Positions 9,394 through 18,706 of a DNA stretch of 64,000 nucleotides are shown here, in pieces; the first letter of the stretch is position 1, and every line of letters starts with the position of its first letter. Both the position numbers and the translations under genes were made by a program. Source of the DNA: Pseudomonas fluorescens (GTDB lineage Bacteria; Pseudomonadota; Gammaproteobacteria; Pseudomonadales; Pseudomonadaceae); assembly GCF_900636825.1 (NCBI RefSeq), contig NZ_LR134318.1:1521501-1585500 (forward strand), given 5' to 3'. The notes under the pieces are model-generated. The model searched no databases. It was not told the DNA's origin and worked only from the letters and a program-made list of their open reading frames with translations.

Positions 9394-9488
9394 CCTTGTA
9401 GGAGTGAGCCTGCTCGCGATAGCGGTGTGTCATTCAAATCAACTCTGACAGATCCGCCGCCATCGCGAGCAGGCTCACTCCTACAAGG
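9394..9488. repeat. REP doublet (gagcctgctcgcga type)
   Basis: Inverted pair of gtaggagtgagcctgctcgc with a ~50-nt spacer containing cggtgtgtcatt, between the divergent ptrB and the membrane protein at 9559. Confidence 0.9.
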
Positions 9489-9558
9489 CGTGTGTCTATT
9501 GGGACAAGCCGCATGGGCGAAAAGTCGTTACTATAAGCGCCTATTTGCCTGCCTTGCC

Positions 9559-10056
9559 ATGGACACCATGACCGAGAACGACTATCTGATCGCCTGGGGC
9601 CTCTACGCCTTTGCCGCTGTGGGCTGCCTGTTGGTGGGGATGCGCCTGACGCGCTGGATGTGGCGCTGGTTGCGCGAGCCACTGCGCGTGCTGATGGCGG
9701 TGTTGCTGTTCAGCCCGACCATCATTGACCCGGTGAAAGCCAAGGTCGCGCCGTCCATCGCCATCACCGCGCTGGACCTGGCCTTCAAGGTCGGCAACAA
9801 CGCCTGGCGAGCGGTCTCCGATCTGTTCATGTACGGCATGATCGCGTTCGGTATCTACCTGGTTTTCGTATTGATCCGTTTCCCGATCGAACGCGCCTCC
9901 CGCGCTCGTCGCGAGCAATCGGAGGCCGCCAAAGCCGCGGCCCGCGCCGATGATCGCGACGACGATCAGCCATTCGGCGGTGCTGGCGACGACCGTTATG
10001 GTCGCCCGCCGGTGCCGAATAACCCGCAGCGCATGCGGGTTGAGCCGCGTCTGTAA
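9559..10056 (+). CDS. Small inner-membrane protein
   Basis: About 165 aa with three hydrophobic segments (residues ~10-30, ~45-60, ~90-115) and a charged, Asp/Arg/Gly/Pro-rich cytoplasmic tail. Two ATGs (9559 and 9568) are possible; neither has a strong ribosome site. Homologues are sometimes labelled MFS transporter, but it is far too short for that family and no transporter motif is visible. It ends 15 bp before the amidotransferase gene, suggesting a shared transcript. Confidence 0.72.
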   Translation: MDTMTENDYLIAWGLYAFAAVGCLLVGMRLTRWMWRWLREPLRVLMAVLLFSPTIIDPVKAKVAPSIAITALDLAFKVGNNAWRAVSDLFMYGMIAFGIYLVFVLIRFPIERASRARREQSEAAKAAARADDRDDDQPFGGAGDDRYGRPPVPNNPQRMRVEPRL

Positions 10057-10071
10057 CCCGAGAGTCCGCAC

Positions 10072-10848
10072 ATGTGTGAATTACTGGGCATGAGTGCCAA
10101 CGTGCCGACCGATATCGTGTTCAGCTTCACCGGCCTGATGCAGCGCGGCGGCCGCACGGGCCCGCACCGCGACGGCTGGGGCATCGCCTTCTATGAGGGC
10201 CGTGGCTTGCGCCTGTTCCAGGATCCGGCCGCCAGCAGTGAATCGGAAGTGGCCAATCTGGTGCAGCGCTACCCGATCAAGAGCGAGGTGGTGATCGGCC
10301 ACATCCGTCAGGCCAACGTCGGCAAGGTCAGCCTGTCCAACACCCACCCGTTCGTCCGCGAACTGTGGGGCCGCAACTGGTGCTTCGCGCATAACGGCCA
10401 GCTTGCCGATTTCACCCCGATCAAGAGTTTCTACCGCCCGGTCGGCGATACCGACAGCGAGGCGGCGTTCTGCGATCTGCTCAACCGCGTCCGTGCAGCT
10501 TTTCCGGAGCCGGTCGAGGTCGAAACGCTGTTGCCGGATCTGGTCGCGGCCTGCGCCGAATACCGCAGCAAAGGCGTGTTCAACTGCCTGCTCAGCGACG
10601 GTGACTGGCTGTTCTGCTATTGCTCGACCAAACTGGCACAGATCACCCGGCGCGCACCGTTCGGCCCGGCGCGGCTCAAGGATGTCGATGTGATTGTCGA
10701 TTTCCAGGCCGAAACCACACCCAACGACGTGGTCACCGTGATCGCCACCGAACCGTTGACCGAAAACGAAACCTGGACCCGCTACGAACCGGGCCAATGG
10801 AGCCTGTGGCGACGCGGCGAATGCGTCAGCCAGGGCAAGACCGAATAA
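10072..10848 (+). CDS. Class II glutamine amidotransferase (YafJ-like)
   Basis: 258-aa N-terminal-nucleophile amidotransferase. The nucleophile C2 follows the initiator Met (MCELLGMS), and the conserved [24 protein letters not shown] and FAHNGQL segments line the glutaminase site. It has no synthase domain, as in YafJ, so the substrate is unknown. Positioned between two small membrane-protein genes with short gaps (15 and 12 bp), which suggests a three-gene operon. Confidence 0.9.
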   Translation: MCELLGMSANVPTDIVFSFTGLMQRGGRTGPHRDGWGIAFYEGRGLRLFQDPAASSESEVANLVQRYPIKSEVVIGHIRQANVGKVSLSNTHPFVRELWGRNWCFAHNGQLADFTPIKSFYRPVGDTDSEAAFCDLLNRVRAAFPEPVEVETLLPDLVAACAEYRSKGVFNCLLSDGDWLFCYCSTKLAQITRRAPFGPARLKDVDVIVDFQAETTPNDVVTVIATEPLTENETWTRYEPGQWSLWRRGECVSQGKTE

Positions 10849-10860
10849 GGATTGCACCCG

Positions 10861-11403
10861 ATGTTGCTCAGTTATCTACGGCTGGTGTTGTTTGCGGCGG
10901 GCCTGTTGATCGGTGTCCAGGTGCCGGGGTTCATCAATGACTACGCGAAACGCGTCGAGGCGCATCTGATCGAGGCGCAGACCGGGTTGCGCGGTTTTCA
11001 AGGCACTGCCGATCAGTTCTTCAAAGGCGATATGCAAGCGCTGGTCGCGCATTATCGTGCCAGCGAAGACCCGATATTTCGCAGCGATGCCGACAGCCTG
11101 AACACGTTGCTCACCCGTCAGGTTGCGCTGGATAAACAGTTCCAGGCGATGCAAGGGCCTTGGTACATCCGCTTCCTGCAAGTGGTGCTGGCTGCTGATC
11201 CGGATATCCGCAAGGAAACCTGGAACGGCTACAGCTATCAGATTTTGCTGACCCCGGAAGCGATGATCTGGGGCATGAGCGGCGCGTTGCTGTTGTCGTT
11301 CGGCCTCGAGTGCCTGTTCCGCCTGATTGACTGGGTAGTCCTCGGCGGCAAGCGTCTGCGCCAGAGCCGACCGATCGAAGATCGCGACGTGCGCGGCCTC
11401 TGA
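10861..11403 (+). CDS. DUF2937-type membrane protein
   Basis: 180 aa with an N-terminal transmembrane helix (LLSYLRLVLFAAGLLIGVQ), a ~110-residue helical extracytoplasmic part, and a second membrane helix near residue 140 (ALLLSFGLECLFRLI). This architecture matches DUF2937. The ATG at 10861 follows an aagga site; a TTG 9 bp upstream is in frame but less likely. Function unknown. Confidence 0.75.
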   Translation: MLLSYLRLVLFAAGLLIGVQVPGFINDYAKRVEAHLIEAQTGLRGFQGTADQFFKGDMQALVAHYRASEDPIFRSDADSLNTLLTRQVALDKQFQAMQGPWYIRFLQVVLAADPDIRKETWNGYSYQILLTPEAMIWGMSGALLLSFGLECLFRLIDWVVLGGKRLRQSRPIEDRDVRGL

Positions 11404-11408
11404 TTTGC

Positions 11409-11511
11409 TCGTTCCCACGCTCTGCGTGGGAACGCAGCCCGGGACGCTCTGCGTCCCTTTCAAGCCGAACGCGGAGCGTCCGTGGAGGCATTCCCACGCA
11501 GAGCGCAGGAA
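11409..11511. repeat. Palindromic repeat (cgttcccacgctctgcgtgg type)
   Basis: Multiple self-complementary blocks (gttcccacgctctgcgtggg, gggacgctctgcgtccc, and a reverse copy near 11490) fill the gap between the DUF2937 gene and the convergent LysR gene. This is a different interspersed repeat from the REP doublets. Confidence 0.8.
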
Positions 11512-11514
11512 CGA

Positions 11515-12429
11515 TCAGTGTGTGAGGGTGACGTAACCCTTTCCCACCTTGCGTGCATAGTCCGCCAACACCTGCCGACACAACGTCACTATCTCCTCGA
11601 CCCACTCAACCCCGATCCGCCACGACACCACCACCTGCAAATCTGGCGGTCGCTGTTCGATATTCAGCAGGATCAAATCCCCGCGCGCCAGTTCTTCGGC
11701 CACCAGCACCGGCGGCAGCACACCGATACCAAATCCGTCGCGCAGTAACCGCGTGATCGCCGACACCGAATTCACGCAATTCAAACGTGGTGCCAGCACG
11801 CCATTGGCCTGCATCAACGCCAGCAAGTCCTGATGCGGCCGGGAGTTTTTCGAATAAGTGATGATGCGTTCCTGCGCCAGTTCGGCGAGGTCGGCGTAGT
11901 CGCGGTGGTAGATCGACTGGCTGGCGACGATCCAGCCCAGCGGATGGCTGGCCAGTTCCAGGCTGCGCACGCTTTCGTGGCGGATCAGATCAGTTTGCAG
12001 AATGATGTCGAGAAAGCCTTTTTGCAGTTGATCGCAGAGGTTCAGTGCGGTGTCCGCGACCAATTCGATTTCGACCCGCGGATACAAATCGGTCATCTGC
12101 GCCACCAACGGGCTGAGCCAGGTGTGGATCACCGTGTCCATCACACCGATGCGCACCCGGCCGATCTTGCTCGAACGGGTCTCGATCGATTGTTTCAGCG
12201 CGGCCATGGTGTCGAGCATCTGCTCGGCGTAGTCGAGCACTTTCAAGCCTTCGGGCGTCAGGCTCACGCCACGCGAATCACGCAAAAACAGCTTCACCCC
12301 AAGCTCACCTTCGAGCACCGCGATGCGGCTGGAGATCGACGCCTGGGTGGTGAACAGCTTGTCGGCGGTCAGGCGAAAACTCTTCAGTCGGGCGACCCAG
12401 ACAAAGGTCTCGAGAAACTTCAGGTTCAT
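11515..12429 (-). CDS. LysR-family regulator of the pxp locus
   Basis: 304-aa LysR-type transcriptional regulator: N-terminal winged HTH (MNLKFLETFVWVARLKSFRLTADKL...TQASISSRIAVLE) and a periplasmic-binding-protein-like effector domain (from ~90). It is divergent from the MFS-pxpABC operon with a 158-bp gap, the usual layout for a LysR regulator and its target, so control by 5-oxoproline or a related acid is inferred. The ATG at 12429 is chosen over a TTG two codons upstream. Confidence 0.88.
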   Translation of the reverse strand: MNLKFLETFVWVARLKSFRLTADKLFTTQASISSRIAVLEGELGVKLFLRDSRGVSLTPEGLKVLDYAEQMLDTMAALKQSIETRSSKIGRVRIGVMDTVIHTWLSPLVAQMTDLYPRVEIELVADTALNLCDQLQKGFLDIILQTDLIRHESVRSLELASHPLGWIVASQSIYHRDYADLAELAQERIITYSKNSRPHQDLLALMQANGVLAPRLNCVNSVSAITRLLRDGFGIGVLPPVLVAEELARGDLILLNIEQRPPDLQVVVSWRIGVEWVEEIVTLCRQVLADYARKVGKGYVTLTH

Positions 12430-12455
12430 GGGCAAGGCTCGGGTGACAAGTTTTT

Positions 12456-12467
12456 CTTATGCCTAAG
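12456..12467. promoter_or_regulatory. Possible LysR operator
   Basis: Dyad cttatgcctaag in the divergent gap between the LysR gene and the MFS gene. Its symmetry and position fit a LysR operator, but it was found by eye only. Confidence 0.3.
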
Positions 12468-12587
12468 GCGGGTTTTTATTCGTTGGACGCACAAGCGCCG
12501 CGCGGCGAAAAATCGGCGCATGCGGTTCCCACGATAGGCGTCGTCGGAGCTTCGAACAAGACCAATAAAAACCTGCGGAGATTTGCC

Positions 12588-13874
12588 ATGAGTGCTCCCG
12601 ACACCCTCCCGTTATCCACGTCTGCGGCACGTCCGGGGCCGTTCGACTGGTATCGCAATATCAATCAGCAGGAGCGCCGCACGTTCTGGAGTTGCAAGAT
12701 TGGCTACGGCCTCGATGGCATGGACACGCAAATGCTCAGCTTTGTCGTGCCGACCCTGATCGCGATGTGGGGCATCACCACGGGCGAAGCGGGGCTGATT
12801 CACACCAGCACCTTGATCGCCTCGGCCATTGGCGGCTGGGTCGCCGGGATTCTCTCTGACCGCATCGGTCGCGTACGCACCTTGCAACTCACTGTACTGT
12901 GGTTCGCCTTCTTCACTTTTCTTTGTGGCTTTGCGCAAAACTACGAACAGTTGCTGATTGCCCGCACCCTGATGGGCTTTGGTTTCGGCGGCGAATGGAC
13001 CGCGGGCGCGGTGTTGATCGGCGAGGTTATCCGCGCCAAAGACCGCGGCAAAGCGGTGGGCATGGTGCAGTCCGGCTGGGCGTTGGGCTGGGGCCTGACG
13101 GCGATTCTCTATGCCGTGCTGTTTTCACTGTTGCCACCGGAAGACGCCTGGCGCGCACTGTTCATCCTCGGCATCGTACCGGCGATTTTCGTGATTTTTG
13201 TGCGGCGTCTGGTGAAAGACCCAGAGATCTACCGCGAGGCTAAAGCGGCGCAAACGCCGGAGAACCCAGCGAAGTTCTATGAGATTTTTGCGCCGGGCAT
13301 GCTCTTCACCACGTTCCGCGCGTCGTTGCTGACCACCGGTGCGCTGGGCGGTTACTACGCAATCACTTCCTGGCTGCCGACCTTTTTGAAAAACGAGCGC
13401 GGCTTGAGTGTGCTCGGCACTGGCGGCTATCTGGCGATGGTAATTGTCGGTTCTTACGTCGGCTATGTGATCAGCGCCTATCTGACTGACCTGCTGGGGC
13501 GCAAGAAGAACTTCATCCTGTTCGCGGTCGGCTCGTTCACCATCGTTCTGCTTTATACGCAGATGCCGGTGAGCAATGGCGTGATGTTGTGGCTGGGCTT
13601 CCCGCTGGGCTTTTTCGCTTCGGGGATTTTCAGCGGTATGGGCGCGTTTCTCACTGAGCTGTTTCCCACGCGGATTCGTGGTTCGGGGCAGGGCTTTTGC
13701 TACAACATCGGCCGCGCACTGGCGGCACTGTTTCCGCTGTTGATCGGCCTGCTCAGCCAGAAAGTGCCGTTGAGCGTAGGTATCGGCGCGTTCGCTGCGG
13801 TGTCGTATGGCGTGGTGATTCTTGCGGCGCTGAGCCTGCCGGAAACCCGTGGCAAGCAACTCGACGCGCACTAA
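12588..13874 (+). CDS. MFS transporter, likely for 5-oxoproline or related acid
   Basis: 428-aa major facilitator with twelve predicted membrane segments. The loop 2-3 signature appears as [12 protein letters not shown] and again in the second half as [11 protein letters not shown]. The ATG at 12588 has a gcggag ribosome site; the frame is open further upstream but that part overlaps the regulatory region. It begins the operon leading to pxpABC (62 bp before pxpA), so uptake of pyroglutamate or a similar carboxylate is inferred from context. Confidence 0.85.
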   Translation: MSAPDTLPLSTSAARPGPFDWYRNINQQERRTFWSCKIGYGLDGMDTQMLSFVVPTLIAMWGITTGEAGLIHTSTLIASAIGGWVAGILSDRIGRVRTLQLTVLWFAFFTFLCGFAQNYEQLLIARTLMGFGFGGEWTAGAVLIGEVIRAKDRGKAVGMVQSGWALGWGLTAILYAVLFSLLPPEDAWRALFILGIVPAIFVIFVRRLVKDPEIYREAKAAQTPENPAKFYEIFAPGMLFTTFRASLLTTGALGGYYAITSWLPTFLKNERGLSVLGTGGYLAMVIVGSYVGYVISAYLTDLLGRKKNFILFAVGSFTIVLLYTQMPVSNGVMLWLGFPLGFFASGIFSGMGAFLTELFPTRIRGSGQGFCYNIGRALAALFPLLIGLLSQKVPLSVGIGAFAAVSYGVVILAALSLPETRGKQLDAH

Positions 13875-13936
13875 CTGATAACCTGCCAGGCAAAGTCCTA
13901 CAGACGAAAAGATCAGCACCTACAGGAGTGTTCACC

Positions 13937-14689
13937 GTGAGCCGCCTGCTATTGAATTGCGACATCGGCGAAAGCTTCGGCAGCTGGACCATGGGTCTGG
14001 ACGCCGAGGTCATGCCATTCATCGATTGCGCCAACATCGCCTGCGGCTTCCACGCTGGCGACCCGAGCATCATGCGCAAAACCGTGGCGTTGGCCCTCAA
14101 GCATGGCGTGCAGATCGGCGCGCATCCGGCCTATCAGGATCTGGTCGGATTCGGTCGACGTTCCATGGCTTATTCGGCGCAGGAGCTGCAAGACATCCTG
14201 CATTACCAGATCGGCGCGCTCGACGGCATCTGCAAGGCGCAGGGCGGCCGGGTCGGTTACGTCAAACCTCACGGTGCGATGTACAACGACATGATGGCCA
14301 ATCCCGCGCAATTGCGCGCGGTGATCCAGGCCGTGGCCGCTTATGATCGTGACCTGCCGCTGATGTTGATGGCGACCCGTGACAACGCTGCCGCGCAGCA
14401 GATCGGCGATGAGTACGGTGTGACGCTGTGGTTCGAAGCGTTTGCCGACCGCGCCTACGACAGCACCGGTCGCCTGGTTGCACGGCAGTTAGCGGGCGCG
14501 GTGCATCACGAGGCGGAAAAAATCATCGAGCAAGCGCTGACCATCGCCCGTGGCGGCGAACTCACCGCCAGCGACGGCAGTGCTTTGCAGCTGCAGGCCA
14601 ACACCTTGTGCGTACACGGTGACAACGCCAGTTCGGTGGCCGCTGTGCAGCGCATTCGCCAGGCGCTGCAGCAGTCGAGTGCGTCATGA
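13937..14689 (+). CDS. pxpA: 5-oxoprolinase subunit PxpA
   Basis: 250-aa LamB/YcsF family protein, subunit A of the ATP-dependent prokaryotic 5-oxoprolinase that turns pyroglutamate into glutamate. Family landmarks [40 protein letters not shown] and VKPHGAMYN are intact. The GTG start at 13937 is supported by caggag 8 nt upstream. It overlaps pxpB by 4 bp, indicating coupled translation. Confidence 0.94.
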   Translation: MSRLLLNCDIGESFGSWTMGLDAEVMPFIDCANIACGFHAGDPSIMRKTVALALKHGVQIGAHPAYQDLVGFGRRSMAYSAQELQDILHYQIGALDGICKAQGGRVGYVKPHGAMYNDMMANPAQLRAVIQAVAAYDRDLPLMLMATRDNAAAQQIGDEYGVTLWFEAFADRAYDSTGRLVARQLAGAVHHEAEKIIEQALTIARGGELTASDGSALQLQANTLCVHGDNASSVAAVQRIRQALQQSSAS

Positions 14690-15390
14690 ATCCACGAATT
14701 GAAGTGGTGGCGGTGGATTGTCTGATGGTGCGGCTGTTTGACGAAATTGCCGAAGCCCACATGCCGTGGATGCTTGCCGCCAGCGAGCGCTTGCGCGCGG
14801 TGTTCGGTGCGCAACTGATCGATCTGGTGCCGTCGTACACGACGTTGATGGTGCATTACGACCTGACGGTTTTGAGCCCGACCCAGGCGCGCGAATTGAT
14901 TGCCGAAGCGCTGCGCGATCTCTCGCCGAATGCGCGGGCCAGTGGGCGCTGTCACGTCTTGCCGGTCTGGTACGACCTGAGTGTCGGGCCGGAACTGCGC
15001 CTGCTGGCGGGACGCAGCGGCCTGCCGGTGGCCGAGGTTATCCGTCGGCACAGTGCGCGCGAGTATCAGGTGTTCGCCCTCGGCTTCGCCCCGGGTTTTG
15101 CCTTCATGGGTTTAGTCGAAGAAATCCTCGCGGCGCCGCGCCTGGACACGCCGCGCAAGAAAGTCGCTGCGGGCAGCGTTGGCATCGCTGAGCGGCAAAC
15201 GGCGGCCTATCCCGTGGTATCGCCCGGTGGCTGGAACCTGATCGGCCGCACTCCTGCGAAGCTTTTCGATCGCCACCGCGACGGCTACAGCCTGATGCAG
15301 CCCGGCGACACGGTGCGCTTCGAAGCGGTCGACCGCGCCGAATTCATTCGTCTGGACGGCGATGACACACCACTGGAGGCGCTGGCATGA
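14686..15390 (+). CDS. pxpB: 5-oxoprolinase subunit PxpB
   Basis: 234-aa subunit B (KipI/allophanate hydrolase subunit 1 fold). Conserved [21 protein letters not shown] and the [23 protein letters not shown] segment identify the family. Overlaps both neighbours by 4 bp, so A, B and C are made in fixed order from one message. Confidence 0.94.
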   Translation: MNPRIEVVAVDCLMVRLFDEIAEAHMPWMLAASERLRAVFGAQLIDLVPSYTTLMVHYDLTVLSPTQARELIAEALRDLSPNARASGRCHVLPVWYDLSVGPELRLLAGRSGLPVAEVIRRHSAREYQVFALGFAPGFAFMGLVEEILAAPRLDTPRKKVAAGSVGIAERQTAAYPVVSPGGWNLIGRTPAKLFDRHRDGYSLMQPGDTVRFEAVDRAEFIRLDGDDTPLEALA

Positions 15391-16304
15391 CGCGACTGAC
15401 CATTGAAGCGAGCACGCCGCTGTGCCTGTTGCAGGATGCCGGGCGATTCGGCGTGCGGCATCTGGGCGTAACCCAGGGCGGCGCGGCGGATTGGTGTTCG
15501 ATGCGTTGGGCGAATTGGCTGCTGGGCAATGCGCTGGATGCGGTGGTGGTTGAAATCACCCTCGGTGGGTTCGCCGTGATCGCCGACGCGGATTGCCTGT
15601 TGGCACTGGCCGGGGCGGATCTTGGAGCGCAAATTGATGGCCGGCCGCTAGCTCCGTGGCGCAGCTTCAAATTGGCCAAAGGGCAGACCTTGCGCTTCAC
15701 CCAGCCTGTGCTCGGCGCGCGTGCTTATCTCGCCGCTCCCGCCGGTTTCGCAGCCCCCAAGGTGCTGGGCAGCAGTGCCACGGTGGTGCGCGAAGAACTC
15801 GGTGGGCTGGACGGAATGGGCTTTGCGCTCAGTAAAGGCGCGACGCTCGGTTACAGCGGTAACGGGCTCGCCTTGCGCGAAGTGCCATTGGCGCTGCGTC
15901 CGGATTTTGCAACGGACACACCGCTGGATCTGGTACTCGGCGCGCAGATCGGCCAGTTCAGCGGGCAAAGCCTGTTCAATGTGTTCAACAGCCCCTGGAC
16001 GCTCGACAGTCGGGCCGATCGCATGGGCATTCGCCTGCTCGGCAAGGCCTTGCACTATCAAGGGTTGCCGATGATTTCCGAGGGGATTCCATTGGGCGCA
16101 GTGCAAGTGCCGCCGGATGGCCAGCCGATCGTGTTGCTCAATGATCGGCAGACCATCGGTGGATATCCGCGCTTGGGCGCCTTGACCCCACTGGCGCTGG
16201 CGCGGCTGGCGCAGTGTCTGCCGGGGGCGAAGGTGATGTTGAGACCGGTGATGCAGGACGTCGCGCATCGCGAGCATGTCGACCATCTGCAGCGTTTTGT
16301 TTGA
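15387..16304 (+). CDS. pxpC: 5-oxoprolinase subunit PxpC
   Basis: 305-aa subunit C (KipA/allophanate hydrolase subunit 2, biotin-dependent carboxyltransferase-like fold). Landmarks: LLQDAGRFGVRHLGVTQGGAAD at the N-terminus, SRADRMGIRLLG, SEGIPLGAVQVPPDGQPIVL and QTIGGYPRLG. Last gene of the operon; a REP hairpin follows its stop by a few bases and separates it from the convergent VWA gene. Confidence 0.94.
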   Translation: MTRLTIEASTPLCLLQDAGRFGVRHLGVTQGGAADWCSMRWANWLLGNALDAVVVEITLGGFAVIADADCLLALAGADLGAQIDGRPLAPWRSFKLAKGQTLRFTQPVLGARAYLAAPAGFAAPKVLGSSATVVREELGGLDGMGFALSKGATLGYSGNGLALREVPLALRPDFATDTPLDLVLGAQIGQFSGQSLFNVFNSPWTLDSRADRMGIRLLGKALHYQGLPMISEGIPLGAVQVPPDGQPIVLLNDRQTIGGYPRLGALTPLALARLAQCLPGAKVMLRPVMQDVAHREHVDHLQRFV

Positions 16305-16306
16305 GG

Positions 16307-16387
16307 ATCAAAAGATCGCAGCCTTCGGCAGCTCCTACAGAGGTATTCGCGTTTCCCTGTAGGAGCTGCCGAAGGCTGCGATCTTTC
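16307..16387. repeat. REP doublet (gtaggagctgcc type)
   Basis: Near-perfect inverted pair around a short spacer, between convergent pxpC and the VWA gene; it may serve as the shared transcript end. Confidence 0.9.
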
Positions 16388-16393
16388 AGATCG

Positions 16394-17572
16394 TCATTTG
16401 GAAAGAAACCGCATCCCCTCCTCAAGCCCGCGCAACGTCAGCGGATACATCTGATCCTCGATCAGATCCCGCACGATGTTGGTTGATGAGGTATAGCCCC
16501 ACGTGTCTTTCGGATACGGATTGATCCAGATGAGCTTCTTGTATTTCTCCATGAAGCGCTGCATCCACACGTAACCCGGTTCTTCGTTCCAATGCTCGAC
16601 GCTGCCGCCGGCCTGGGTGATTTCATAAGGCGCCATCGCTGCGTCGCCGATGAAAATCACCTTATAGTCGGCGCCGTACTTGTGCAGCAGATCCTGGGTC
16701 GAGGTGCGCTCGGAGGTGCGCCGCATGTTGTTCTTCCACACCGATTCATAAATGAAGTTGTGGAAATAGAAATATTCCAGATGCTTGAACTCGGTCTTGC
16801 ACGCCGAAAACAACTCTTCGCAAATCTTCACGTGCGCATCCATCGAGCCGCCGATGTCGAACAGCAACAACAGCTTTACCGTGTTGCGGCGTTCCGGGCG
16901 CATCTGAATGTTCAGCAGCCCGGCGTCCTTGGCGGTGTGGTCAATGGTGCCGTCAATGTCGAGTTCTTCGGCGGCACCCTGGCGGGCGAACTTGCGCAAG
17001 CGACGCAGTGCTACTTTGATGTTGCGTGTACCCAGTTCCACCGAGTCATCGAGATTCTTGTACTCGCGCTGGTCCCAGACTTTCACCGCTTTGCCCTGGC
17101 GCTTGCCGGCATCGCCAACGCGAATGCCTTCCGGGTTGAAACCGCCGGAGCCGAACGGGCTGGTGCCGCCAGTGCCGATCCATTTGTTGCCGCCGGCGTG
17201 ACGTTCTTTCTGTTCTTCCAGACGTTTCTTGAATTCTTCGATCAGCTTGTCCAGACCGCCGAGGGACTGAATCTGCGCGCGCTCTTCATCGGTCAGCGAG
17301 CGCTCGAATTCCTTGCGCAACCAGTCTTCTGGAATCAGCGCCTGCAAGTGATCGTCGAGCTTTTCCAGACCATTGAAGTAGGCGCCGAATGCGCGGTCGA
17401 ACTTGTCGAAATGGCGTTCGTCCTTCACCAGAATCGCCCGCGACAAATAGTAGAACTCGTCCATGTCGGCGAACGTCACGCGCTGTTTCAGCGCGTTGAT
17501 CAGGTCGAGCAACTCGCGCACCGACACCGGCACCTTGGCTGCACGCATTTCATTGAACAGGTTGAGCAACAT
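16394..17572 (-). CDS. VWA domain protein (CoxE-like)
   Basis: 392-aa cytoplasmic protein. The C-terminal von Willebrand A domain carries a slightly altered MIDAS motif, LLLLFDIGGSMDAHV (DxGGS instead of the usual DxSGS), followed by VIFIGDAAMAPYEI. The N-terminal part is helical and charged. It is encoded 12 bp after the MoxR gene, the standard MoxR-VWA pair thought to act as a chaperone or metal-insertion system; the client here is unknown. Confidence 0.88.
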   Translation of the reverse strand: MLLNLFNEMRAAKVPVSVRELLDLINALKQRVTFADMDEFYYLSRAILVKDERHFDKFDRAFGAYFNGLEKLDDHLQALIPEDWLRKEFERSLTDEERAQIQSLGGLDKLIEEFKKRLEEQKERHAGGNKWIGTGGTSPFGSGGFNPEGIRVGDAGKRQGKAVKVWDQREYKNLDDSVELGTRNIKVALRRLRKFARQGAAEELDIDGTIDHTAKDAGLLNIQMRPERRNTVKLLLLFDIGGSMDAHVKICEELFSACKTEFKHLEYFYFHNFIYESVWKNNMRRTSERTSTQDLLHKYGADYKVIFIGDAAMAPYEITQAGGSVEHWNEEPGYVWMQRFMEKYKKLIWINPYPKDTWGYTSSTNIVRDLIEDQMYPLTLRGLEEGMRFLSK

Positions 17573-17584
17573 GGCAGCAGCCTC

Positions 17585-18430
17585 TTAGCGGGTGCCGCGA
17601 CGGCTCATGAACGCCAGACGTTCAAGCAACTGCACGTCCTGCTCGTTTTTCACCAAAGCACCAGCCAGTGGCGGAATGGCTTTGGTCGGATCGCGCTCGC
17701 GCAGCACTGCTTCGCCGATGTTGTCGGCCATCAACAGCTTCAGCCAGTCGACCAGTTCGGAGGTCGACGGCTTCTTCTTTAACCCCGGCACTTTGCGCAC
17801 ATCGAAGAACACATCGAGCGCTTCGCTGACCAGATCTTTCTTGATGTCCGGGTAATGCACATCGACGATTTTCTGCAGGGTCGTGCGGTCCGGGAAGGCG
17901 ATGTAGTGGAAGAAGCAGCGACGCAGGAACGCGTCCGGCAGCTCTTTCTCGTTGTTGGAGGTAATGATGATGATCGGGCGCTTCTTGGCCTTGATGGTCT
18001 CGTCGATCTCGTAAACGTAGAACTCCATCTTGTCGAGTTCTTGCAGCAAGTCGTTAGGGAACTCGATGTCGGCCTTGTCGATTTCGTCGATCAGCAGAAT
18101 GACCCGCTCCTCGGACTCGAAGGCTTCCCAGAGCTTGCCCTTCTTCAGATAGTTGCGCACGTCGTGGACTTTTTCGGTGCCCAGTTGCGAATCGCGCAGA
18201 CGGCTCACCGCATCGTATTCGTACAGGCCCTGATGCGCTTTGGTGGTGGACTTGATGTGCCAGGTGATCAACTTGGCGCCAAACGACTCGGCGAGTTGCT
18301 CGGCAAGCATGGTCTTGCCAGTGCCCGGCTCGCCCTTGACCAGCAGTGGCCGCTCCAGGGTGATGGCGGCGTTGACCGCCAGCTTCAGGTCATCGGTGGC
18401 GACGTAGGCCTGGGTGCCTTCGAACTTCAT
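17585..18430 (-). CDS. MoxR-family AAA+ ATPase
   Basis: 281-aa AAA+ ATPase. Walker A is GEPGTGKTML (about residues 37-46), Walker B is ILLIDEIDKADI, sensor 1 is IIITSNNEKEL and the arginine finger region DAFLRRCFF follows. MoxR ATPases work with VWA partners to remodel or load cofactors into target proteins. Upstream gene of the pair; the ATG has aggat a few bases before it. Confidence 0.93.
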   Translation of the reverse strand: MKFEGTQAYVATDDLKLAVNAAITLERPLLVKGEPGTGKTMLAEQLAESFGAKLITWHIKSTTKAHQGLYEYDAVSRLRDSQLGTEKVHDVRNYLKKGKLWEAFESEERVILLIDEIDKADIEFPNDLLQELDKMEFYVYEIDETIKAKKRPIIIITSNNEKELPDAFLRRCFFHYIAFPDRTTLQKIVDVHYPDIKKDLVSEALDVFFDVRKVPGLKKKPSTSELVDWLKLLMADNIGEAVLRERDPTKAIPPLAGALVKNEQDVQLLERLAFMSRRGTR

Positions 18431-18565
18431 CTGCTAATCCTCGAACGGTAGCGCCGACCTGACGGGCAGGGCGGAGGCGAAATAAACGGATGCCCGACTA
18501 TAACGCGCAGGCCGGTCGACTGTGAACGCAGACGGCTCATTCAGTCTCTGAATGGAGCGTCACAT

Positions 18566-18706
18566 GTTGACTCAGTCTCGGCTCATTGCCAGTATTCAGG
18601 TATCGCCGATTTGGCGATACCTTGCGGGCTTGGCAAGGAAGCGCTGGCATGGATAGCGGCCCATCAGGCGCAACTGCTGGAGGACTGGAAACGATGTTAC
18701 CCATGA
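18566..18706 (+). pseudogene. Probable DUF4160 remnant
   Basis: An open frame without a credible start ends at a TGA at 18704-18706 and encodes a tail resembling DUF4160 proteins: AHCQYSG, then LGKEALAWIAAHQAQLLEDW. Everything ahead of the HxxYxG-like segment is missing and the middle is shortened. It overlaps the start of the following DUF2442 gene by 13 bp, the usual spacing in DUF4160-DUF2442 pairs. The assignment rests on remembered family pattern. Confidence 0.45.

Noticed and set aside
9559..10056. Labelling the small membrane protein as an MFS transporter
   Set aside because: Only about three hydrophobic segments and no MFS loop motif.
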